From positions 1 to 42,603 of the forward strand of contig DAHWJX010000027.1 in the NCBI GenBank assembly GCA_027343965.1: a stretch of DNA of 42,603 nt, in the 5' to 3' direction. The stretch's first letter is position 1. Each line of letters starts with the position of its first letter. The position numbers and the translations under genes were made by a program. This document shows positions 7,077-15,348 of the stretch, piece after piece. The DNA comes from JAKACU01 sp021821185 (GTDB lineage: Bacteria; Bacillota; Bacilli; Alicyclobacillales; SLC66). The notes beneath the pieces are model-generated. The model searched no databases, was not told where the DNA came from, and worked only from the letters and a program-made list of their open reading frames with translations.

Positions 7077-7600
7077 TTCCAAGCCACCACCTGTTGCAAA
7101 ACGGTGAAGAGGGGTTGACCATACCTTAGGGCATGCTGATTGACCCGAAATATGTACTGCTGATTAGCCCTTTTTGTTGGCAAAAGACGCATCATCTTGG
7201 GATCGCGAACAGCAACAACATAAGTAATGTGATTTTTCAACAGAATATGGCGCAGGCTTTTCGCCTCAGAAAACCGTGGTGTATTCCATACATAACCACC
7301 AGCGTTTGGGTGTTGCCATGACCAATAATCAATAAAATGGATAGGGTATAAAAAATAACGCATACGGTAGTAATTGTCTCCCCCGTCGATGCCATTCAAG
7401 TAAAGTAGGGTTGTTTTTGCGTTGACAGGTACATGAAGCCGAATAATTCTGGCAACGTTTTTGTCTGCATGGTCAGCAGGCAAGCTTTGCGCTAATGACT
7501 GTTGCTCTAAAGGTCCAATAGTAAAAAAGGAAGCTATAGCGCTGTATATTATCCACAGTATAGCAACAAAAGTAATCGGTAAGATCCATCGTTGTTTCAT
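7073..7600 (-). CDS. Membrane-anchored protein of unknown function, partner of the GT-C protein
   Basis: The 175-residue product has one N-terminal membrane helix (WILPITFVAILWIIYSAIASFF) followed by an extracytoplasmic domain with YLNGIDGGDNYYRMRYFLYP and FIDYWSW. It resembles the soluble appendage found beside GT39-like glycosyltransferases but I recognise no named family. The start is set at 7600, where GAGAAGG lies 11 bases upstream; ATG at 7606 (5 bases) is equally possible, and the ATG at 7636 has no site. The stop overlaps the next start as ATGA, so the two are translationally coupled and probably act together. Confidence 0.6.
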   Translation of the reverse strand: MKQRWILPITFVAILWIIYSAIASFFTIGPLEQQSLAQSLPADHADKNVARIIRLHVPVNAKTTLLYLNGIDGGDNYYRMRYFLYPIHFIDYWSWQHPNAGGYVWNTPRFSEAKSLRHILLKNHITYVVAVRDPKMMRLLPTKRANQQYIFRVNQHALRYGQPLFTVLQQVVAWK

Positions 7601-7734
7601 TATCATCATCACCTTCTCTATGATAGCAAAAACCACACGGTGTTCCCATCTCTTAGGTGCATAGATGAGAGAATATTGCGCACGCTACGTGATGGCGCCA
7701 TGATCAGCGCCGCAATGGATAGGAGGTTAAGTGT

Positions 7735-7944
7735 ATGCAACCGTTGACCAATAAGGAGCTCAACTACATAGATGATCTGTTGAGCGCAGAAGAACTGTTA
7801 TTAAAAACCTGCGTAACGGCCTCAGAGCGTGTCATGCAGCCTGATGCACAACAATTTTTGCATCATACCATCACTCAACACCAACGGCACTATGACGAGC
7901 TTGCTCATCTTGTTGAGCAGCATGAACCGATGGCCCGTTCGTAA
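7735..7944 (+). CDS. Small CotF-like spore coat protein
   Basis: This 69-residue helical protein reads LTNKELNYIDDLLSAEELLLKTCVTASE, then a second helix ending HQRHYDELAHLVEQH. This two-helix, ferritin-like pattern is that of small CotF-family and spore-coat-associated proteins in Bacilli. AGGAGG lies about 9 bases before the ATG. A second, longer CotF-type gene follows after 30 bases, so the pair is one unit. Expression late in sporulation is expected from the family, but I could not find a convincing sigma-E or sigma-K promoter. Confidence 0.65.
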   Translation: MQPLTNKELNYIDDLLSAEELLLKTCVTASERVMQPDAQQFLHHTITQHQRHYDELAHLVEQHEPMARS

Positions 7945-7974
7945 AGATGGTACGATAAGAAAGGGACGATGATT

Positions 7975-8466
7975 ATGCAACAAATGATGTCAGGCAAGCT
8001 TGAGGAAAAGGATATGTTGCACACCATTTTATCGTTATTAAAACAAACGACAGCAACCTATTCGACAGCTGTAACAGAGGCAAGTTGTGCTACGGTAAGG
8101 CAAACGATGCAACGTTTATTTAATGAAACAGTAATGGAACAAGGCGAGTGCTTTCAAATCATGCAACGCCATGGCTGGTACGCCCAACCAGAAGAAGCAC
8201 CGCGTCAAGCGATAAGAAAGGCGATCACAGCGCATCGTCAAAAAGGGCAAGAGATCAGCCAATTCTTACGATTGAACAGCGTACGCGGGGGAATGCCCAA
8301 TTATACGACAGGAGCGTATCAACAACAAATGACGTATCAGCCTACTCCAACGTATCAAGCCTATACTCCATCCGATATGAGTGCCGGTACTGCAGAATGG
8401 GTGCGACAACAGGCTATGGCATCTCGTCATCAAACTGGCAGTCAACATGGAGAGATCATGCAATAA
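7975..8466 (+). CDS. CotF family spore coat protein
   Basis: The N-terminal half (about residues 1-90) is the CotF-type helical domain: EKDMLHTILSLLKQTTATYSTAVTEAS, then a second long helix ending MEQGECFQIMQRHGWY, the hallmark of the family. The C-terminal tail is Gln/Tyr/Thr/Pro-rich with repeated YQ and TYQ steps, a low-complexity composition common in coat proteins. I use the ATG at 7975, 8 bases after AAAGGGA; the ATG at 7969 is only 2 bases away. The gene ends at a perfect bidirectional terminator. Confidence 0.8.
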   Translation: MQQMMSGKLEEKDMLHTILSLLKQTTATYSTAVTEASCATVRQTMQRLFNETVMEQGECFQIMQRHGWYAQPEEAPRQAIRKAITAHRQKGQEISQFLRLNSVRGGMPNYTTGAYQQQMTYQPTPTYQAYTPSDMSAGTAEWVRQQAMASRHQTGSQHGEIMQ

Positions 8467-8498
8467 AGAAACGAGGGGCCAATGAGCCCCTCGTTTCT
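8467..8498. terminator. Bidirectional Rho-independent terminator
   Basis: A perfect 13-bp stem (AGAAACGAGGGGC / GCCCCTCGTTTCT) with a 6-base loop separates the coat genes from the convergent thioesterase gene. Confidence 0.9.
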
Positions 8499-8499
8499 A

Positions 8500-8895
8500 T
8501 TAGATAAATAATCCACGAAAGGTTGATGGGATTGCCACAGCCTTTCTCGTTATGGGGTCCATCGTTACTAAGGTAACGACCGCATCGGCGATAAGTGCAT
8601 CATCTTTTTCGCGGATAATCGTTTGACCTACAGTAAAACTTCGATGAAATGCCTCACTCGGTCGTGTAATCACGGTGAGCAGATCGTTTTGCAATGCTTC
8701 TTTGCGATAGTTTAAATTCACATTTACCATGACCGTGATGACACCGAGTTCAAGCAATCGATCATACGCAAATCCCGCTTGTTCGTAAAAATCTTCTCGG
8801 CCCCACTCTAGGTATTCCAGGTACTTCGTGTTATTAACATGTTTATTAATGTCAATATCTGTGGATCGCACAAGTAGTGGCAAACGAGACTCCAT
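8500..8895 (-). CDS. Hotdog-fold acyl-CoA thioesterase (4HBT family)
   Basis: This 131-residue protein is a single hotdog domain. The motif RSTDIDINKHVNNTKYLEYLEWGRE holds the Asp and the helix typical of the 4-hydroxybenzoyl-CoA thioesterase/FadM group, and the sheet strands VNVNLNYRKEAL and ADAVVTLVTMD follow. It hydrolyses a cytosolic acyl-CoA whose identity cannot be inferred. The ATG lies 4 bases after the proC stop and has no clear Shine-Dalgarno site, so translation probably depends on coupling to proC. It is the last gene of the threonine/proline operon. Confidence 0.85.
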   Translation of the reverse strand: MESRLPLLVRSTDIDINKHVNNTKYLEYLEWGREDFYEQAGFAYDRLLELGVITVMVNVNLNYRKEALQNDLLTVITRPSEAFHRSFTVGQTIIREKDDALIADAVVTLVTMDPITRKAVAIPSTFRGLFI

Positions 8896-8899
8896 AAGG

Positions 8900-9745
8900 C
8901 TACTTTAACCCCATTTCCTTGGCACGGTTTGTGGCATGCTCTACAGCCGCTAAGATAGCATCCTTAAAGCCATGATCATCGAGCGCGGCAAGTCCAGCCA
9001 TAGTTGTGCCACCTTTTGAAGTGACTTGCTGTCGCAATTGCGAAGCTTGGTCGTTGCTCTGATGGAGTAACGTAGCTGCGCCAAAAAGTGTTTGTTTGGC
9101 AAGCTGTTCGGACAGTATCGGCGGCAAGCCTACATGGATACCGGCAGCTGTCATGGCTTCTACAAGGTAATATACGTAGGCAGGACCACTGCCTGAGAGT
9201 CCTGTTACGGCATCAAGCATGGATTCTTCTACTTTAAATGATTGTCCGACAGCGTCAAAAATAAGTTTCACCATGGCCTCGTCACTGACACCGCACGCTT
9301 CGCTAAGTGCGTAGGCGGTCGCGGATTGCAGCACCGCACTTGATGTGTTAGGCATGGCACGGACGAAACGTATTGCCCTTTGATGGTCGGTAGCTAACGG
9401 GTGGATGCGGTGCATCAAAAAGTCCAAGGAATATCCTGCGACAACCGAAATGTATAGTACATCATGCTTAATGATACTTTGTGTTTGCTCCACAGTATCA
9501 ACAATGTCTTTTGGCTTTACACAAAATATGATGATATCAGCTCGATCTGCCCAGTCTTCCATTGATAGGGAAGCATTTACACCATACATGTCTTGCAAAT
9601 ATTGCACGGTGCTTTCTTTGTGATCCGTAACGTAGATGTTGGAAGGTGAGATCAGTTGGGATTTTATGATGCCAGCAATTAGAGACCTCGCGATTGACCC
9701 ACCACCAATAAACGCCACCGTTTTTGTTGCTAAATCATCGATCAT
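8900..9745 (-). CDS. proC: Pyrroline-5-carboxylate reductase
   Basis: ProC reduces pyrroline-5-carboxylate to proline with NADPH. The 281-residue protein has the N-terminal Rossmann motif FIGGGSIARSLIAGI, the CVKPKD strand, RAMPNTSSAV, and the C-terminal family signature AVTGLSGSGPAYVYYLVEAM, then SKGGTTMAGL. Its start overlaps the 3' end of thrB by 11 bases, implying translational coupling. Its place in a threonine operon, without proA or proB, is uncommon. P5C could come from arginine or from a proBA unit elsewhere. Confidence 0.95.
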   Translation of the reverse strand: MIDDLATKTVAFIGGGSIARSLIAGIIKSQLISPSNIYVTDHKESTVQYLQDMYGVNASLSMEDWADRADIIIFCVKPKDIVDTVEQTQSIIKHDVLYISVVAGYSLDFLMHRIHPLATDHQRAIRFVRAMPNTSSAVLQSATAYALSEACGVSDEAMVKLIFDAVGQSFKVEESMLDAVTGLSGSGPAYVYYLVEAMTAAGIHVGLPPILSEQLAKQTLFGAATLLHQSNDQASQLRQQVTSKGGTTMAGLAALDDHGFKDAILAAVEHATNRAKEMGLK

Positions 9746-10667
9746 GTAAGTTGTTTCCTTTCATTTTGACGTGCGTATAAGCACCGATGGTTGCAGGGGC
9801 TAGGACATGGGCTGTCGCATCAACTCCTGATCGGCGAAAAGCATCTACCATCGCTGATGCAACTTTATTTGCGTTTGGTCCACCTTCGACAATGGATAAC
9901 AGCGTTGGACCGGCTCCGCTAAGCACGGTGCCAATTGCACCTGCATTTTGGGCGCTGTTGACGACATCATCGAATCCAGGAATAAGTGCTTTTCGTGCAT
10001 CTTGATGCAAACGATCCTGTAATGATCGGCGCAATAATGAAACATTGCCCGTGGTTAGGGCCGCCGTTAAAAAACCCGCATGTGCCATATTGAAAATAGC
10101 ATCTTCTCGAGGCACGAGGGGCGGTAAGACAGAGCGCGCTGTTTCTGTCAGTAAGGGGAACGATGGTGTAACGGCCACAAAGGAAAAATTATCACGTAAA
10201 GGTAATGTCACATGGGTGACGCCATCTTCATGCAGATACGCCAGCACCGCACCTCCTAAAAAGGCGGGTGCTACGTTGTCAGGATGTCCTTCATCTTCCA
10301 CAGCCAACCGCAAAATTTGCGCTCGGGTGAACGGTGAGTCAAGTAAAATGTTGGCTGCCAGTAAACCGCCGACTAAGGCTGCGGCACTGGAACCTAAGCC
10401 AGCAGCTATGGGAATACGATTGACCATGCGGACGCGCACGCCTGGAAATGGCCGATTGCATCGATCAAATAATAAACGAATGCATCGCACAACCAAGTTG
10501 GTTTCGTCAATAGGAAGAAAGTCGCGGCCAAACCCCTCAATATCGATCGTGATACTGTCGGCCAATTCAACATGAATCTCGTTCCACAAATCAAGTGCTA
10601 TCCCTATGCAATCGAATCCTGGTCCCATGTTCGCGCTGGTAGCTGGTATATATACGCTGATTTTCAC
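9735..10667 (-). CDS. thrB: Homoserine kinase
   Basis: ThrB phosphorylates homoserine for threonine synthesis. The 310-residue GHMP kinase shows VYIPATSANMGPGFDCIGIAL at the start, the ATP loop RIPIAAGLGSSAAALVGGLLA (about residues 84-104) and the C-terminal GTVLSGAGPTLLSIV motif. The GTG start has GGGAGG 6 bases upstream. It follows hom after 18 bases and overlaps proC by 11 bases. The usual neighbour thrC, threonine synthase, is not in the window. Confidence 0.95.
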   Translation of the reverse strand: MKISVYIPATSANMGPGFDCIGIALDLWNEIHVELADSITIDIEGFGRDFLPIDETNLVVRCIRLLFDRCNRPFPGVRVRMVNRIPIAAGLGSSAAALVGGLLAANILLDSPFTRAQILRLAVEDEGHPDNVAPAFLGGAVLAYLHEDGVTHVTLPLRDNFSFVAVTPSFPLLTETARSVLPPLVPREDAIFNMAHAGFLTAALTTGNVSLLRRSLQDRLHQDARKALIPGFDDVVNSAQNAGAIGTVLSGAGPTLLSIVEGGPNANKVASAMVDAFRRSGVDATAHVLAPATIGAYTHVKMKGNNLHDR

Positions 10668-10685
10668 AACAAGCCTCCCACTTTT

Positions 10686-11969
10686 TTATGCAGTTTCGAC
10701 AGGCATGACGAGATGAACGGCTGTGACACTGGTGTGGTTTTCTAAAATAGCCACCACATGATCAATGATGTGTGGTTGTACGGCATGCGTGACAATTACG
10801 ATTTCTGCCGTTCTATCAAGGCCACGCTTTTGCATAACAGTTTCCATGTTGATGTCAGATTCACCAAAAATGCCTGCTATTTGCGCAAATACACCGGATT
10901 GATCAAGGACAGTAAGGCGCAGATAAAAAGGTTGGGCTGACGCTTGTGTTGGACAGACCGGTTTGTTTTCAAGATAGGTTTGGTCTTGTAACCCCGACAC
11001 ACGGTGATTCATATTGCGAAAAACATCGATGGCATCGCCGAGTACTGCGCTTGCTGTTGGCAGTGATCCAGCTCCGCGCCCAAAGAACATGAGATCGCCG
11101 GAAGCATCACCATGGACATACAAGGCATTGTAGGCGTCTGACACGTAGGCGAGAGGATGATCTTTCGGTATTAATGTTGGTCGAACAGAAAGTGTTAGAC
11201 AATCCGTATGATCTGTGCCTTGGGCAAGTAACTTAATTACGTAACCAAGTTCGCTGGCATAACGGACATCTGTCGCTGCTACAGAGCGGATTCCATAGAC
11301 ACGAACGTCATCCAGACTGACCTTTGTGTGAAATGCAATCGTCGATAAAATGGTCAGTTTTCTAGCTGCATCGAGTCCATCAACGTCACTGCTTGGGTCT
11401 GCTTCAGCATAGCCAAGGGCTTGTGCTTCCGCGAGAACATCCTCATAGTTTGCTCCGGATCGCGTCATTTTTGACAAAATGTAATTTGTTGTACCGTTGA
11501 TGATTCCTTTGATTTCGGTAATTTCGTTTGCTGTAAGCGACTCTTTTAGTGGGCGAATAAGTGGAATCGCACCGCCAACGGCCGCTTCATAATATACATC
11601 AACAGATGCTTTACGCGCTTCTTCTAAAATTTCTGCACCGTAAAGTGCGATCAGGTCTTTATTAGCCGTAATGACGTGTTTGCCTGCTCGAACTGCTTGT
11701 AATAAAAGTGTTCGTGCGGGCTCGATGCCACCGATCGTTTCAATGATGACGGAAATCCCAGGATCCTGCAAAATATCTTCAGGTCGTGTGGTCAACAACT
11801 CACCGTTTAAGAGGACCTCGCGCGGCTTGTTCAAATCTAGGACGAGAATTTTCTTGATAGTAGCGCGAACGCCAGTCATTTCCGCAATTTTATCTGCTCT
11901 TTTATGCATTAGTTCAACGACGCCACTGCCTACCGTACCACAACCTAAAAGGCCAACTTCTACTTGCAT
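10686..11969 (-). CDS. hom: Homoserine dehydrogenase with C-terminal ACT domain
   Basis: Hom reduces aspartate semialdehyde to homoserine. The 427-residue protein has an NAD(P) loop VGLLGCGTVGSGVV, the substrate domain with TANKDLIALYG, YYEAAVGGAIPLI, the long GIINGTTNYILSKM motif and DVDGLDAARKL, then a C-terminal ACT domain (about residues 345-420, FYLRLTVLDQSGVFAQIAGIFGE) for threonine feedback. I start at the ATG at 11969, 8 bases after AAAGGGGG; the TTG just before is too close. It lies 14 bases after the ACT-domain regulator gene and is co-transcribed with it. Confidence 0.96.
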   Translation of the reverse strand: MQVEVGLLGCGTVGSGVVELMHKRADKIAEMTGVRATIKKILVLDLNKPREVLLNGELLTTRPEDILQDPGISVIIETIGGIEPARTLLLQAVRAGKHVITANKDLIALYGAEILEEARKASVDVYYEAAVGGAIPLIRPLKESLTANEITEIKGIINGTTNYILSKMTRSGANYEDVLAEAQALGYAEADPSSDVDGLDAARKLTILSTIAFHTKVSLDDVRVYGIRSVAATDVRYASELGYVIKLLAQGTDHTDCLTLSVRPTLIPKDHPLAYVSDAYNALYVHGDASGDLMFFGRGAGSLPTASAVLGDAIDVFRNMNHRVSGLQDQTYLENKPVCPTQASAQPFYLRLTVLDQSGVFAQIAGIFGESDINMETVMQKRGLDRTAEIVIVTHAVQPHIIDHVVAILENHTSVTAVHLVMPVETA

Positions 11970-11983
11970 CAATGTGTCCCCCT

Positions 11984-12433
11984 TTAACCTTGTCCGATGA
12001 TAGCAACTTGTTCGACTCCCGGAATACTTCGCATGGCCTCTACGGTTACGTCGATATCATCAGCCATAAATCTTGTGTCCATGGATACAATAACGGTTGC
12101 CATACCTTGTAATGGTAGTGATTGATTGATCGTCAAAATGTTGGCTTGTAATATCGCCAAGTGGTTTAAAACATCAGATAATATTCCGCGTTCATGACGC
12201 AAAGTAAGGGTAACCGTAACAATCTGCCCCTGTACCATTGAATGAAACGGCAAAATGGCATCTTTATACTTATAATAGGCACTGCGCGAAATACCAATCT
12301 GTGCTGTTGCCTCGATCACGCTGAGGGATGGATCATGCTTGAGCAAGTCGGTGACCTGTGCAACCCTGCGCATCACTTCAGGCAAGTGAGACATCTTGAT
12401 GAGATAGTACGGGTCATCTTTCATTGCGCTCAC
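11984..12433 (-). CDS. UPF0735 ACT-domain protein (PheB/ThrR-like regulator)
   Basis: This 149-residue protein pairs an N-terminal helical segment with a helix-turn-helix look (VIEATAQIGISRSAYYKYKDAI, about residues 38-60) with a C-terminal ACT domain starting VTVTLTLRHERGILSDVLNHLA. This is the UPF0735 family, to which Bacillus PheB belongs; a relative has been linked to repression of threonine genes. Its place as first gene before hom and thrB agrees with amino-acid-sensing control of this operon; that is inference. The GTG start has AAAGGA 7 bases upstream; the ATG at 12424 is an alternative. Confidence 0.85.
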   Translation of the reverse strand: MSAMKDDPYYLIKMSHLPEVMRRVAQVTDLLKHDPSLSVIEATAQIGISRSAYYKYKDAILPFHSMVQGQIVTVTLTLRHERGILSDVLNHLAILQANILTINQSLPLQGMATVIVSMDTRFMADDIDVTVEAMRSIPGVEQVAIIGQG

Positions 12434-12477
12434 CCCGGTGTCCTTTAGGCAAGAACATTTGTCTTTGTATAATGGAC

Positions 12478-12506
12478 ATTATAAAGGCGATTCATGCATA
12501 TTGCAA
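12478..12506 (-). promoter_or_regulatory. Sigma-A promoter of the thr/hom operon
   Basis: On the minus strand TTGCAA (12501-12506) and TATAAT (12478-12483) are spaced by 17 bases, about 45 bases before the GTG of the ACT-domain gene. The leader is too short for a T-box. Confidence 0.7.
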
Positions 12507-12533
12507 GGTTATACAAGATTTTGTGTGTTTGCC

Positions 12534-12563
12534 TTGACCCGTTTAACAGCAGAAAGATATAAT
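12534..12563 (+). promoter_or_regulatory. Sigma-A promoter of the ilv-leu operon
   Basis: TTGACC (12534-12539) and a perfect TATAAT (12558-12563) are spaced by 18 bases, roughly 50 bases before the ilvE start. It stands back-to-back with the thr promoter. Confidence 0.75.
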
Positions 12564-12567
12564 GATG

Positions 12568-12582
12568 AAAATTCTCAAAATA
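12568..12582 (+). promoter_or_regulatory. Possible CodY box at the ilv start site
   Basis: AAAATTCTCAAAATA matches the CodY consensus AATTTTCWGAAAATT at 11 of 15 positions and covers the expected transcription start. CodY control of ilv genes is known in Bacilli; the match here is moderate. Confidence 0.25.
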
Positions 12583-12617
12583 GCAAGTCGAATATCGGCG
12601 GGAGTGAAATACTGGAA

Positions 12618-13496
12618 ATGAGTGATGGCCGACAGATTTACTTAAATGGACTGATTGTTCCTAGTGAGCAAGCCGTCGTTTCCGTGTTTGATCACGGGTT
12701 TTTGTATGGCGATGGCGTATTTGAGGGGATTAGAGTCTATGATGGAATGGTCTTTCGTTTAGATGAACATTTAGAGCGCCTATACGATTCTGCCAAATCC
12801 ATTCTGATGCAAATTCCCTTAGCTTATGAGGAGATGGCGAATGCGGTACTTGATACCGTTCGAGCCAATGGATTGGTGAACGGATACATCCGCCTTGTCG
12901 TATCGCGTGGACCTGGTGACCTAGGACTCGACCCCCGCAATTGTCCCAAGTCAACGATCGTTATTATCGCAGATGCTATTCAATTATTTCCCAAGGAATT
13001 TTATGAAAACGGTTTGAAAATTGTTACGGTACCTACGCGAAGGAATTCGCCAGCAGCGCTCAATCCACAAATCAAATCGCTAAATTACCTCAACAGTATC
13101 CTGGTGAAGATCGAAGCGGCCAATGCTGGTGTGATGGAGGCTTTGACCGTTAATGCTGATGGCTACGTCTGCGAAGGGTCTGGTGATAACGTCTTTATCG
13201 TGAAAAAAGGTAAAGTGTACACACCGCCAGTTTATCTGGGAGCTCTTGATGGCATCACACGACGTACCATGATCGATCTTTGTGCACAACTGGATATCGC
13301 ACTTCTTGAAACTCCATTTACACGTCATGACGTTTATGTGGCTGATGAGTGCTTTTTAACAGGCACGGCAGCTGAACTCATTCCTGTCGTTGAGGTGGAT
13401 GGACGGTCGATCGGTGAAGGAAAACCTGGGGCAATTACAAAACACCTCCATGAAGCATTTCATCAATTGGCCCGAACACAGGGACGCCACATTTAA
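12618..13496 (+). CDS. ilvE: Branched-chain amino acid aminotransferase (class IV)
   Basis: This PLP enzyme interconverts Ile, Leu and Val with their keto acids. The 292-residue length fits the short class-IV IlvE form. Motifs are VFDHGFLYGDGVFEGIRVY at the N-terminus, the PLP-lysine segment IKSLNYLNSILVKIEA, EGSGDNVFIVKKG and FLTGTAAELIPVVEVDGR. I start at the ATG at 12618, with GGGAG about 13 bases upstream; the frame is open further upstream to 12438 but that stretch contains the promoter. D-amino-acid or ADC-lyase activity occurs in the fold, but operon context supports IlvE. Confidence 0.92.
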   Translation: MSDGRQIYLNGLIVPSEQAVVSVFDHGFLYGDGVFEGIRVYDGMVFRLDEHLERLYDSAKSILMQIPLAYEEMANAVLDTVRANGLVNGYIRLVVSRGPGDLGLDPRNCPKSTIVIIADAIQLFPKEFYENGLKIVTVPTRRNSPAALNPQIKSLNYLNSILVKIEAANAGVMEALTVNADGYVCEGSGDNVFIVKKGKVYTPPVYLGALDGITRRTMIDLCAQLDIALLETPFTRHDVYVADECFLTGTAAELIPVVEVDGRSIGEGKPGAITKHLHEAFHQLARTQGRHI

Positions 13497-13501
13497 TTTA
13501 G

Positions 13502-13530
13502 TAGCACGTCATATTATGTAATGATATACT
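13502..13530 (+). promoter_or_regulatory. Possible internal promoter before ilvB
   Basis: An extended -10 (TGATATACT; TATACT at 13525-13530) lies in the 97-base ilvE-ilvB gap. The -35 region is poor. Confidence 0.3.
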
Positions 13531-13593
13531 AAAACGACCAAGAGTCGAGAGAGAGCTTTAGGTGGTTACGAGGAGATTTGGGGAGGAAAACAG

Positions 13594-15348
13594 ATGAGGG
13601 TCATGGGTTCCATCGCGAGTAGCGATCAGTCACCGTCCTTGTCATCAGATCAGACACAGCGAGAGGGATTTGTTGTAAAAACGGGCGCTGAGTTGCTCTG
13701 TTCACTTTTACTCGATGCTGGCGTTGAGGTGATCTTCGGTTACCCGGGAGGCGCGGTGTTGCCGATCTATGATGCCTTGTATGACGCGCCGCTTCGACAC
13801 ATTCTCACACGTCATGAGCAAGGCGCCATTCATGCGGCTGAGGGATATGCCCGTGTGACAGGTAGGCCTGGTGTAGTCTTAACGACTTCTGGTCCTGGCG
13901 CTACCAATGCTGTGACAGGCATTGCTGATGCGTTCATGGATTCAACCCCACTTGTCGTGTTAACTGGGCAGGTAGCGACAAGTCTGATTGGATCGGATTC
14001 TTTCCAAGAAGCGGATATTGTGGGCATAACGTTGCCGATCACCAAACATAACTATCAGGTGCGCGATATTCGTGATTTGCCACAAATTATTGCTGACGCT
14101 TTTTACATCGCAAGTTCGGGCAGGCCTGGACCCGTCTTAATTGACTTGCCAAAGGATATCACGTCCGGAAAAGCACAGTACGCACCGCTTCCTAAACCGA
14201 ATCCTCGGGGTTACACTTTGCCTGCGATACCCACGGATTCCGAGGCGCAAGCGATCATTGATGTGATTCGTCAAGCCAAAAAACCGCTATTATACGTCGG
14301 CGGAGGAATTATCAGCGCAGGGGCGTCGGAAATGCTCAGAACTTTTGCTCATCAAGCAAATGTGCCTGTTGTATCGACATTAATGGGGTTAGGCGGTTAC
14401 GCCGCAGATGATCCGCTGTTTGTCGGTATGCTCGGTATGCATGGAACGTATGCTGCTAATCGTGCTGTTACGGAATGCGATGTGCTCATTGCCTTAGGTG
14501 TTCGCTTTGATGATCGCGTGACAGGTAAATTAGAACGTTTTTCTCCGCATTCGTATAAAATTCATGTCGATCTTGATCGTGCTGAGATTGGTAAGAATAT
14601 TGCGGTGCAAATGCCAGTTGTAGCCGATGTGCGTTTTATGCTTGAAAAAATGCTTCAATATGATTGCAAACCTGACACGACTTCATGGCTTGAACAAGTG
14701 GCGAATTGGGAAAAAGAATGGCCGGTGCAAATAACGCCTGGTCATGATGAACTTCGACCGCAAGAAGTGATTCAGTTACTGGCACAATCGACGCAAGGGC
14801 AAGCTATTGTGGCGACAGAAGTTGGTCAGCACCAGATGTGGACAGCTTTATTCTATCCATTTTCTGAACCACGCCAATTTCTTACGTCAGGTGGGCTTGG
14901 TACGATGGGTTACGGATTTCCTGCCGCCTTGGGCGCTCAGGTAGCGGCACCGGATCAAACCGTTATCTGTGTAGCGGGGGATGCGAGCTTTCAAATGAAC
15001 ATCCAAGAGTTGCAGACGGTGATCGAAAATAAACTTCCGATCAAAGTTGCGGTAATTAACAATAACTTTCTTGGTATGGTCAGGCAGTGGCAACAATTTT
15101 TCTATGATCGTCGCTATGCGGAAAGTCGGATTAGTTCCCCTGATTTTGCTAAAGTAGCAGAAGCTTATGGTGCACTTGGCTTGACAGCGTCCACGGTGCA
15201 TGAGGCGCAGGAAGTGATTGCCCGTGCTTTGGCTTATGATGGGCCGGTGGTCATGAACTTCATGGTTAAAGAAGAAGAAAATGTTTTTCCGATGGTTCCT
15301 CCTGGTAAAGGCACGGATGAAATGACGTTGGAATGGGGTGATCAGTAG
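13594..15348 (+). CDS. ilvB: Acetolactate synthase, large (catalytic) subunit
   Basis: IlvB condenses pyruvate with pyruvate or 2-ketobutyrate in the Val/Leu and Ile pathways, using TPP and FAD. The 584-residue protein shows the N-terminal GYPGGAVLPIYDAL and RHEQGAIHAAEGYAR (TPP Glu), the central FAD-binding domain with RFDDRVTGKLERF, and the TPP-Mg motif GDASFQMNIQEL ending in NNN. The first 25 residues are a Ser/Gln-rich extension before the fold. The ATG has GGGGAGG 7 bases upstream. It overlaps ilvN by one base. Confidence 0.97.
   Translation: MRVMGSIASSDQSPSLSSDQTQREGFVVKTGAELLCSLLLDAGVEVIFGYPGGAVLPIYDALYDAPLRHILTRHEQGAIHAAEGYARVTGRPGVVLTTSGPGATNAVTGIADAFMDSTPLVVLTGQVATSLIGSDSFQEADIVGITLPITKHNYQVRDIRDLPQIIADAFYIASSGRPGPVLIDLPKDITSGKAQYAPLPKPNPRGYTLPAIPTDSEAQAIIDVIRQAKKPLLYVGGGIISAGASEMLRTFAHQANVPVVSTLMGLGGYAADDPLFVGMLGMHGTYAANRAVTECDVLIALGVRFDDRVTGKLERFSPHSYKIHVDLDRAEIGKNIAVQMPVVADVRFMLEKMLQYDCKPDTTSWLEQVANWEKEWPVQITPGHDELRPQEVIQLLAQSTQGQAIVATEVGQHQMWTALFYPFSEPRQFLTSGGLGTMGYGFPAALGAQVAAPDQTVICVAGDASFQMNIQELQTVIENKLPIKVAVINNNFLGMVRQWQQFFYDRRYAESRISSPDFAKVAEAYGALGLTASTVHEAQEVIARALAYDGPVVMNFMVKEEENVFPMVPPGKGTDEMTLEWGDQ

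Noticed and set aside
10045..10575. 176-residue frame antisense to thrB
   Set aside because: Composition is Lys/Ser/Thr/Pro-rich without a family match, it has no ribosome site, and thrB on the other strand is certain.
12438..12617. In-frame 60-residue N-terminal extension of IlvE
   Set aside because: The stretch contains the -35 and -10 boxes and is absent from the family; the ATG at 12618 fits the fold.
13497..13593. T-box-like AGGTGGTTACG before ilvB
   Set aside because: The gap is far too short for a T-box with stem I, and the match to the conserved T-box sequence is weak.
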